Source of the DNA: Dehalococcoidia bacterium
Lineage (GTDB): Bacteria; Chloroflexota; Dehalococcoidia; JAUSIH01
Reading direction: 5' to 3'
Assembly (NCBI GenBank): GCA_030648205.1
Contig: JAUSIH010000050.1
Coordinates: forward strand, 1-35,399
Length of the DNA stretch: 35,399 nucleotides
Of this stretch, positions 1 through 5,923 are shown one piece after another. Under the pieces are notes generated by a model that was not told the DNA's origin, did no database searches, and worked only from the letters and a program-made list of their open reading frames with translations. Every line of letters starts with the position of its first letter. The stretch's first letter is position 1. A program made the position numbers and the translations under genes.

Positions 1-532
1 CCAGGCGCAGGACGCCCGCCGCCGCGACGATGATGGCGTCGTACTCGTCCGTGAGCGCCTTGCGCAGGCGGGTGTCCACGTTGCCGCGCAGAGGCCGCAC
101 TACTACGTCAGGCCTGGCGGCCAGCGCCTGCGCGGCGCGCCGCACACTGCTCGTGCCAATCCTGGCGCCGAGCGGCAGGCGCTCAAAAGGCAGGCCGTGG
201 CGGGAGACCAGGGCGTCGCGCGGGTCGTCCCGCACGGGGTACGCGGCGACGGCGAGGCCGGGCGTCGGCTCCGTGGGCAGGTCCTTCAGGCTGTGGACAG
301 CCATGTCTATCTTGTCGCCAAGGAGCGCCGCCTCGATTTCCTTCACGAACACGCCCCTGCCCAGGCTTTCGAGGGAGGCGGTCCGCCGAATGTCGCCCCT
401 GGTCGTAATGCCGACCACATCCCACCGGACGCCGGGATGTCGCGCGGAGAGCAGGTCAATGACGGCCTGCGTCTGACGCATCGCGAGGGGGCTGGTGCGT
501 GTCCCGACGCGGACGGTGCGAGCGCGAGTCAC
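1..532 (-). CDS. hemC: Porphobilinogen deaminase (hydroxymethylbilane synthase), C-terminus cut off by window edge
   Basis: It polymerises four porphobilinogen molecules into hydroxymethylbilane in tetrapyrrole synthesis, in the cytoplasm. About 177 N-terminal residues are visible. Family motifs are clear: VGTRTSPLAMRQ near the start, GVFVKEIE, then AVHSLKDLPT (substrate/cofactor binding), IGTSSVRR, and LRGNVDTRL. The cofactor-bearing cysteine lies in the missing part. The start is taken as GTG at 532, seven bases after the hemA stop; no better start is available without entering hemA. It is the last visible gene of the heme operon, so hemD/hemB may follow outside the window. Confidence 0.93.
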   Translation of the reverse strand, partial: MTRARTVRVGTRTSPLAMRQTQAVIDLLSARHPGVRWDVVGITTRGDIRRTASLESLGRGVFVKEIEAALLGDKIDMAVHSLKDLPTEPTPGLAVAAYPVRDDPRDALVSRHGLPFERLPLGARIGTSSVRRAAQALAARPDVVVRPLRGNVDTRLRKALTDEYDAIIVAAAGVLRL

Positions 533-539
533 GACAGTC

Positions 540-1802
540 TCAGGGAACGGGAGGCTCGTCCAGCTTGAAGAGCGCGCGGGCGGTCCGCGCGTAGCCGTCC
601 TGCTGCCCCTGCTCCTTGAGCGTGGCGATGGGGTCGTGCAGCAGCTTGCTCACGATGGCCCGCGTCATGGCCTCCACCTGGGCCTGCTCCTGGGGGCCGA
701 GCGCGGGCAGGCGCTTCAGCGTCCGCTGAAGCTCGCGCTCGCGGATGGCGTCGGCCTTCGCCTGGATGGCGGAGATGACGGGGACAAGCTCCTGGGAGCG
801 CCACCAGCGGAGGAACCGGTCCGTTTCCTGCTCCACGATGGTCTCCACCTTCTGGATTTCGTCCTCCCGCCCGCGGAGGTTGGCCTCGGCCACCGTGCGG
901 AGGTCGTCTATGTTGTACAGATGCACGCCCGGAAGCGAGCCGGCGCGGGGGTCAATGTCACGCGGCATGGCGATGTCCACGAGAAGCAGCGGGCGTTCCG
1001 CCCGCCGGGCCATGGCCTCGGCCACCGCCTCCTCCGTGAGCACGTAGCCGTGCGCGCCCGTGGAACTGATGACGATGTCCGCCTCAATGAGCGCCTGGGG
1101 CACGCTTTCCCAGGACACCGCCTGGCCGTCCAGCTCCTGGGCCAGCTCCACCGCCTTCTCCGGCGTGCGGTTGGCGACGATGAGCCGGGCCGCGCCCAGG
1201 TCGCGCAGCGTTCGGGCCGTTATCTTTCCCGCGCCGCCCGCGGACAGGACCAGCACGACGCGTGAGTCAAGGCTGCCCCAGATGCGCCGCGCCATTTCCA
1301 CCGCTGCAAAGCTCACCGACGTCGCGTTCCTGCCGATGGCGGTCTCCTCCCGCGCGCGGCGTCCCACGCGGAGGGCATGGTGAAACAGGCGCGAGATGGG
1401 CTGGGACACCATGTGGGCGTCGCCGGAGACCTCCAGCGCGCGACGGACCTGCCCCAGCACCTGCGCCTCGCCCACGATCAGCGAGTCAACTCCCGCCGCC
1501 ACGCGGGACAGGTGCATCACGGTCTCCTCGTCCTCGTAGGAGTAGAGGTAGTGCGCGAACTCCGCGGCGGGCAGCCGGTGGTGCTCGGCCAGGTATTTGA
1601 CCAGTGTCCGCGAGGTATTCTCGGAGCTGTCGCCGACGGCATAGACCTCGGTGCGGTTGCAGGTGGAGAGGATGGCGCCCGCGCGGACGTAGCGGCCCAG
1701 GAACGCCAGGGCGTCCTTGAGGCTCTCCCCGGGGACGGCGAGTCGCTCCCGGACGTCCACCGGAGCGCTCTTGTGGCTAATCCCGACAACGACCAGTTTC
1801 AC
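540..1802 (-). CDS. hemA: Glutamyl-tRNA reductase
   Basis: It reduces glutamyl-tRNA(Glu) with NADPH to glutamate-1-semialdehyde, the first committed step of C5-pathway tetrapyrrole synthesis. With the GTG start at 1802 the protein has 420 residues, normal for the family. STCNRTE places the catalytic cysteine at residue 48, a position well known for this family. GVDSLIVGEAQVLGQV and GRNATSVSFAAVE follow, then a Rossmann segment with AGGAGKITA in place of the commoner GAGEMG form, and VDIAMPRDIDP. The frame is open further upstream, but that part overlaps the previous gene and has no family match. The GTG overlaps the upstream stop as GTGA, a sign of translational coupling. Confidence 0.95.
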   Translation of the reverse strand: MKLVVVGISHKSAPVDVRERLAVPGESLKDALAFLGRYVRAGAILSTCNRTEVYAVGDSSENTSRTLVKYLAEHHRLPAAEFAHYLYSYEDEETVMHLSRVAAGVDSLIVGEAQVLGQVRRALEVSGDAHMVSQPISRLFHHALRVGRRAREETAIGRNATSVSFAAVEMARRIWGSLDSRVVLVLSAGGAGKITARTLRDLGAARLIVANRTPEKAVELAQELDGQAVSWESVPQALIEADIVISSTGAHGYVLTEEAVAEAMARRAERPLLLVDIAMPRDIDPRAGSLPGVHLYNIDDLRTVAEANLRGREDEIQKVETIVEQETDRFLRWWRSQELVPVISAIQAKADAIRERELQRTLKRLPALGPQEQAQVEAMTRAIVSKLLHDPIATLKEQGQQDGYARTARALFKLDEPPVP

Positions 1803-2485
1803 GGCGTATCTCCAATCGGGCCGGGCCGCGCGGAGGTCACCAGACGCCTCCGTTCCCCTTCCCGAAGCAAGTCTTGCAGCAAGTGGTCTCTGGCCTCGTC
1901 CAGCCTCTTCTGGCGCACAAGCTCCAGAAGACTGTCGTTGAGGCACTCCCGCCATCGCTCCGGCGACGCCCGCCTGCCCCGCGCACGAAGCGCCTTGCGC
2001 GCGTCAGCCACCACGTGGGCCAGGCTGGCGTACTCAGGCCCCACGACGCGCTCCAGCTTCTCCCGTATATGACGCGCCAGGGCGGGGCCAACGCCGCCCG
2101 TGGATATGGCCAGCGTAATCTCGCCGCGACGCACGATGGACGGCGCAATGAACGAGCACAGGGGGGAAACGTCAACCACGTTCACGAAGATACCGCGCTC
2201 CTCCGCCTCACGCTGGACGGCCTGGTTGACCACGGTGTCGTCCGTGGCGGCGATCGCCAGCCATGCCCCCGCCAGGTCGCCCGCCTGGTAGGCGCGGCGC
2301 CGGAGTTCCAGCGATAGCTCAACAGCAAGGCGTTGGAGCGTGGGCGTCACGGCAGGGCTGATGAGCGTGAGCCGCGCGCCGCACTCCCTGAGGGCGAGCA
2401 CTTTTCGCTCCGCGATGTCGCCTCCGCCGATGACGACGCACCGGCGGTCCTGCAGGTTCAGAAAGACGGGGTAGTAGCTTGGCAT
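1799..2485 (-). CDS. Precorrin-2 dehydrogenase / sirohydrochlorin ferrochelatase (Met8 or CysG N-terminal type)
   Basis: This 228-residue protein matches the N-terminal half of CysG and yeast Met8, which oxidise precorrin-2 with NAD+ to sirohydrochlorin and can insert iron to make siroheme. The NAD-binding loop GGGDIAERK is at residues 20-28. NVVDVSPLCSFIAPSI at about 102-117 carries the conserved Asp (residue 105, equal to Asp104 of CysG). AISTGGVGPALAR follows at about 126-138. The CysG methyltransferase half is absent, so a separate uroporphyrinogen methyltransferase is expected elsewhere. It lies 24 bases after the decarboxylase gene and overlaps hemA by 4 bases. Whether it has chelatase activity cannot be read from sequence. 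Confidence 0.9.
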   Translation of the reverse strand: MPSYYPVFLNLQDRRCVVIGGGDIAERKVLALRECGARLTLISPAVTPTLQRLAVELSLELRRRAYQAGDLAGAWLAIAATDDTVVNQAVQREAEERGIFVNVVDVSPLCSFIAPSIVRRGEITLAISTGGVGPALARHIREKLERVVGPEYASLAHVVADARKALRARGRRASPERWRECLNDSLLELVRQKRLDEARDHLLQDLLREGERRRLVTSARPGPIGDTP

Positions 2486-2509
2486 GTCTGGCCCGCGACC
2501 TCTCCCACG

Positions 2510-3511
2510 CTACATGAAGTACTTGACGCGAGTCTTCTTCCACTCGCGCACGCTGAACAGCATGGCGTAGTCCGTGATGCCGGTCTTCTGGCTGATATGC
2601 AAGGCTATCTCCTCGCAGCGCTGCCTGGTCACGGCGTGGACCATGGTGAAGTGCGAGTAGAGCCAGTCCGGGTACGTGGGACGCTGGTAGCAGTGGCTGA
2701 CCTGGGGGAAGGAGGCCATGATCTTGCCGATCTCCTCGCCCTTCTCCTTCGGCACCTTCCAGACCACCATCACGTTGGCCTTGAATCCGGCGCGCCGATG
2801 GTGCAGCACCGCGCTGAAGCGCCGCATAATCTTCCGGTCTATGAGCTCCCGCGCCTTCGCCAGCAGTTGGGCCTCGGTGACGCCCAGGCGCTCGGCCATG
2901 CCCTTGAAGGGCCGGTGCTCCGCGGGAAGGTCGCCCTGCAGCTCGCGTATGCAGGCGATGTCGAAGTCGGTCAGAGGAAGGGGGGACTGCCAGCCCTCGA
3001 CGGCGCTGGGGCTGTAGTCGAAAGCGGATGTCTCCTCCGCCATCATGTCGAAGTTGACGCCCACCTTGAAGAAATGGATGGTGGGCAGGATGCGGTAGGC
3101 CTCGGCGCCCGACTTGCGGGCCAGTTCCTCCACTGCCTGCTCGATTGTCTCGGCGGGCGGCACGGCGAGGGTGAACCAGAGGTTGTACTCATGCGTCCGC
3201 TCGTAGTTGTGGCTGACGCCCGGGTGCGCGTTGATGACGCGGGCGCCTTCCGGCAGCCGCTCCGGGCGGAAGCGCATGGCCACCAGGGAGCTTTTGTAGC
3301 CCAGGCGACGGGTGTCGAAGATGGCGCTCATCTGCCGGAGCACATGCTTGCTCCGCAGGTCAGTGAGGCGCTTGAGCACCTCTTCTTCGGAGGCGCCCGC
3401 CTGCTCGGCGATTGCCATGTAGGGGGTCTCTATCAGGGGGATGGACGTCTGGACGACGTTCAGGATCTTCCGGTCAAGCAGGTCTATGTCCGCAGCGGTA
3501 TCCGTAGTCAC
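2510..3511 (-). CDS. Siroheme decarboxylase, fused AhbA-AhbB (NirDL-like, Lrp/AsnC fold)
   Basis: The 333-residue protein has two homologous halves, each an Lrp/AsnC-type winged helix plus a ligand-binding alpha/beta domain. The first half carries HPGVSHNYER at 96-105 followed by YNLWFTL. The second carries FPQVSHCYQR at 268-277 followed by DWLYSHFTMVH. These His/Tyr/Arg motifs are the active-site signature of siroheme decarboxylases, which convert siroheme to 12,18-didecarboxysiroheme. AhbA and AhbB are usually separate; here they are one chain. The same fold serves heme d1 synthesis (NirD/L/G/H), but no other d1 gene is visible, while hemA and hemC are adjacent, so the siroheme-dependent heme route is favoured. 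Confidence 0.87.
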   Translation of the reverse strand: MTTDTAADIDLLDRKILNVVQTSIPLIETPYMAIAEQAGASEEEVLKRLTDLRSKHVLRQMSAIFDTRRLGYKSSLVAMRFRPERLPEGARVINAHPGVSHNYERTHEYNLWFTLAVPPAETIEQAVEELARKSGAEAYRILPTIHFFKVGVNFDMMAEETSAFDYSPSAVEGWQSPLPLTDFDIACIRELQGDLPAEHRPFKGMAERLGVTEAQLLAKARELIDRKIMRRFSAVLHHRRAGFKANVMVVWKVPKEKGEEIGKIMASFPQVSHCYQRPTYPDWLYSHFTMVHAVTRQRCEEIALHISQKTGITDYAMLFSVREWKKTRVKYFM

Positions 3512-3533
3512 GCACGCACCTCGTAGCTGACTG

Positions 3534-4190
3534 TTACTTGTTGACTGGCTGGAGTTGGGGGCGCAGGACTTTCTCGTAGGACTCCGCCACGGCGAGGAGC
3601 ACTATGTCCGCCAGGCCGTAGATGTCGCGCCATGCCTCCGCCACCTCATCCGGCGAGTGGTGGTTCCCCGTGGCCTGCAGGGTAGCGTCGGTCAGGGAGC
3701 GGCGGAAAAAGAGGAAGGCCTCCATGACCTCTTTGAGGGAGAGGCCACGCCGGGCCAACTCCGTACCGTACTCCTGGCCGATGAACCGGGCCTCCTCCTG
3801 CAATTGGGGGCGCCGCTTCTTCTGCGCCATGTACTCCGTCGCGATGCCCAGGAGTTGGCGGCCAAGCAGGCGCATCCGCAGACGTCCCTCCTCATCGAAG
3901 GCGCCGTGCCAGCGGCCCGGCTCCTGCCGCAGCCGTCGGCGGAGCCGTCGCAGCGCCACATCCTCCCCGTCTGGCGCGCCGGCGCCCGCATGGGGCGCGG
4001 ACGTCCTATCGACCAGGCCGGTCACGTCGTCGTGGGAGAAGCGCCGGTGGCCGCCGACCGTGCGGAAGACGCGGACACGCCCGGCGTCGGCCCAGTGGCG
4101 CAGCGTGGCGGGATTGACGTTCAGGATATGGCAGGCCTGGCCCAGCGTGAGCCAGCGGCTTTCTTTGGTGGGGACCTTTTTCTCTAGCAT
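3534..4190 (-). CDS. MerR/excisionase-type HTH regulator with helical sensor-like domain, first gene of heme operon
   Basis: Residues 13-56 form a MerR/excisionase-type winged helix: LTLGQACHILNVNPATLRHW, then TVGGHRRFSHDDV. A low-complexity, Arg-rich linker (65-92) follows. Residues 100-210 are all-helical, containing YMAQKKRRPQLQEEARFIG and FFRRSLTDATL, and resemble the helical N-terminal domain of RsbRD-like proteins; that match is from memory and is tentative. The gene is 22 bases upstream of the siroheme decarboxylase and downstream of the operon promoter, so it probably regulates heme synthesis and perhaps itself. The helical domain could bind heme or an intermediate, but no proof is visible. 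The start codon has no good Shine-Dalgarno; a 10-bp tandem repeat sits just before it. Confidence 0.75.
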   Translation of the reverse strand: MLEKKVPTKESRWLTLGQACHILNVNPATLRHWADAGRVRVFRTVGGHRRFSHDDVTGLVDRTSAPHAGAGAPDGEDVALRRLRRRLRQEPGRWHGAFDEEGRLRMRLLGRQLLGIATEYMAQKKRRPQLQEEARFIGQEYGTELARRGLSLKEVMEAFLFFRRSLTDATLQATGNHHSPDEVAEAWRDIYGLADIVLLAVAESYEKVLRPQLQPVNK

Positions 4191-4210
4191 GAAATCTGTA
4201 GAAATCTGCT
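4191..4210. repeat. 10-bp tandem repeat touching the regulator start codon
   Basis: Two copies, GAAATCTGTA and GAAATCTGCT, occupy 4191-4200 and 4201-4210, directly upstream of the regulator's ATG (4190, minus strand). The 10-bp period is one helical turn. It replaces the place where a ribosome binding site would be, so it may be a protein-binding site or translational control element. Confidence 0.6.
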
Positions 4211-4241
4211 AAATACTTATTTTCCGTTTCCTAGTCCACGT

Positions 4242-4270
4242 AGAATAGCATACGTTTGTGTGACAGTCAA
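4242..4270 (-). promoter_or_regulatory. Sigma-70-type promoter of the heme operon
   Basis: On the minus strand TTGACT (4270-4265), 17-bp spacer, TATTCT (4247-4242). Predicted transcription start near 4235, giving a leader of about 45 bases before the regulator gene. No other strong promoter is visible between the operon genes. Confidence 0.65.
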
Positions 4271-4292
4271 CACAATGAGGTGTAAATGTCAC
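4260..4292. promoter_or_regulatory. Imperfect inverted repeat over the -35 box, likely operator
   Basis: Left arm GTGACA-N4-ACAC (4260-4273), 6-bp centre, right arm GTGT-N3-TGTCAC (4280-4292). It covers the -35 box of the heme operon promoter and lies in the divergent region shared with pcm. Its position suits a repressor or MerR-type activator site, plausibly for the adjacent regulator. Confidence 0.5.
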
Positions 4293-4309
4293 CGAAGGAG
4301 CGCGCCGTA

Positions 4310-4338
4310 TTGCCGCGGGCTGATGGCCGTGATAGAGT
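4310..4338 (+). promoter_or_regulatory. Possible pcm promoter, near-leaderless
   Basis: TTGCCG (4310-4315), 17-bp spacer, TAGAGT (4333-4338). The ATG at 4348 lies nine bases after the -10 box, so the transcript would have almost no leader. The -10 is a 4/6 match only. Confidence 0.4.
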
Positions 4339-4347
4339 GAGCGTGTT

Positions 4348-5025
4348 ATGTGGGCTGGCATGTTCAACCTGGAGGAGGACAAGCGGCGGCTCGTCCAGAG
4401 CCTGCGCCGCGAGGTCACCGACGAGCGTGTGCTTCGGGCGATGGAGCGTGTGCCGCGGGAGCTTTTCGTTCCCGCGCTCAGCAGGCACCTGACCTACGAG
4501 GACATCCCCCTGCCCATTGGCGAGGGGCAGACCATCTCGCAGCCGCTCATCGTCGCGCTGATGAGCCAGGCCCTCCTGCTGAAAGGCCCGGAGCGCGTGC
4601 TGGAGATCGGTACGGGCAGCGGGTATCAGACCGCCATTCTGGCCGAGCTTGTCCGGGAAGTGGTGTCCGTCGAGCGGCACGCGTCTCTGGCGGACGAGGC
4701 CCGTCGGCGGCTGGGCCAGTGCAGCTACACGAACGTGCAGGTGCTCCAGGCGCTGCCCGACAAGCTGGGCTGGCCCGAAGGCTCCCCCTACGACGCCATC
4801 CTCGTGACGGCGGGCGCTCCCCACATCCCGCTGGACCTGCTGCACCAGTTGGGAACGGGCGGACGGCTGGTCATCCCCGTCGGCTCGCGCTACGAGCAGA
4901 CCCTCACTCGCGTCATCAAGAGCGACCACGGCCTGACCGTCCACAATCTGGGCGGGTGCCGCTTCGTGCCGCTGGTGGGGCCGGGCGCGTGGCCTGAGCA
5001 CCAGTACGAGGGCGAAGAGGCGTAG
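4348..5025 (+). CDS. pcm: Protein-L-isoaspartate O-methyltransferase
   Basis: It uses SAM to methylate L-isoaspartyl residues in damaged proteins, starting their repair. The 225-residue protein shows the family signature PIGEGQTISQP, the SAM-binding motif VLEIGTGSGYQTAILAEL, PYDAILVTAGAPHIP and GGRLVIPVG. The C-terminal RFVPLVG is also typical. The ATG at 4348 is used because it fits family length; an internal ATG at 4360 is possible. It is divergent from the heme operon and has no visible functional link to it. Confidence 0.95.
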   Translation: MWAGMFNLEEDKRRLVQSLRREVTDERVLRAMERVPRELFVPALSRHLTYEDIPLPIGEGQTISQPLIVALMSQALLLKGPERVLEIGTGSGYQTAILAELVREVVSVERHASLADEARRRLGQCSYTNVQVLQALPDKLGWPEGSPYDAILVTAGAPHIPLDLLHQLGTGGRLVIPVGSRYEQTLTRVIKSDHGLTVHNLGGCRFVPLVGPGAWPEHQYEGEEA

Positions 5026-5040
5026 GGGTGGAAATTGTAT

Positions 5041-5175
5041 CTGGGGAACACCCCCAGCCCCCCCCGTTCCTTCGACTTCGCTCAGGACAGGCCTGTCGAA
5101 GGGTGAACCGCTCATGGTGAGCCCGTCGAACCATGAGCGGCTTTTCAAACCGTGCGTTTTCGCAACTAAATACTA
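5041..5175. repeat. Composite intergenic palindromic repeat, copy 1
   Basis: It contains a CTGGGG/CCCCCAG hairpin, then CTTCGACTTCGCTCAGGACA, then a CTCATGGTGAGC...CCATGAG palindrome, ending CGCAACTAAATACTAG. The same start and end modules occur at 32498-32643. The terminal CTA is the complement of the TAG stop codon of the minus-strand gene at 5173. It fills the gap between convergent genes. Confidence 0.75.
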
Positions 5176-5745
5176 GGATGAGACGGCCCGCGCCTCGCCG
5201 CGCAGCTTGTCTATAAGACGAGACGCCTCGGACCTGGACAGCTCCTCAGGCGCCCTGCCGAACAACCCCTTGCTGCGCTCCCTGGCCTGGGCTTCGCCCA
5301 GGTTCAGCGTTGTCCGCGCGATGGTGTAGATGGCCTTGACCTGCGCCGCCGTCGCGGGAGGCTCCACCTTCGCGGCGGGCCTCTCGGCGGGTCGTGCGAC
5401 GGGCGCGTCCACCACGCTTCCGCCCGACTCGAACTCCTCGCAGAACTGGGTCCCGTATCCCAGCGCGGCCAGGGCGCGGCCCAGCGCCTTCGTCTCCGCC
5501 TTCTCCACGTAGTCGCCGAAGTCCTCTTTCGTCTCCATGCCCCAGCCCGTGGCCTCGCCGCCGCCGGGGATGACGACCCGCGCCTTGAACAGGGCCATGG
5601 TCCCCTCCTGGCGAGCCAGCTCCGTTTGCACAATGGCCTCCGGATGCTCGGTGCGGAGCCACAGGAGGCGCCACTTCACCTCCAGGTAGTCGCGCCCGTT
5701 GAGGCGCGTCAGGTGCCTGCTGGGGTCAAACGGTCGGTCAGCCAT
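5173..5745 (-). CDS. Rad52/ERF-like putative single-strand annealing protein
   Basis: The 190-residue protein has an N-terminal domain (about 8-95) with DYLEVKWRLLWLRTEHPEA and KAETKALGRALAALGYGTQF. The latter pattern is common in Rad52/ERF-like annealing proteins of phages and bacteria. After a Pro/Ala linker (110-130), the C-terminal 55 residues (TAAQVKAIYTIART ... EELSRSEASRLIDKL) match a small helical module often attached to such proteins. It could bind or anneal ssDNA, but this is inferred from pattern memory. The ATG follows a strong GAGGAGGAG Shine-Dalgarno. It stands alone, without phage genes nearby. Confidence 0.6.
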   Translation of the reverse strand: MADRPFDPSRHLTRLNGRDYLEVKWRLLWLRTEHPEAIVQTELARQEGTMALFKARVVIPGGGEATGWGMETKEDFGDYVEKAETKALGRALAALGYGTQFCEEFESGGSVVDAPVARPAERPAAKVEPPATAAQVKAIYTIARTTLNLGEAQARERSKGLFGRAPEELSRSEASRLIDKLRGEARAVSS

Positions 5746-5795
5746 CGCACACTCCTCCTCGCTTTGAAACTAGGACAGATGTTCCAATAATGCCC

Positions 5796-5824
5796 ATTGT
5801 AGCATGGGCGGCAGGCAGCGGCAA
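5796..5824 (-). promoter_or_regulatory. Promoter of the Rad52/ERF-like gene
   Basis: Minus strand TTGCCG (5824-5819), 17-bp spacer, TACAAT (5801-5796). It lies about 50 bases upstream of the ATG at 5745 and its Shine-Dalgarno. Confidence 0.65.
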
Positions 5825-5923
5825 CCGGAAGGGCGGATGATGCGCCAAGCCGACGGGAGACGGCGGCGACCGGAGCATGCGCGTGTGCGGGCCGACTTGT
5901 CCGCGCGCCGTACAGGTCTTCAG

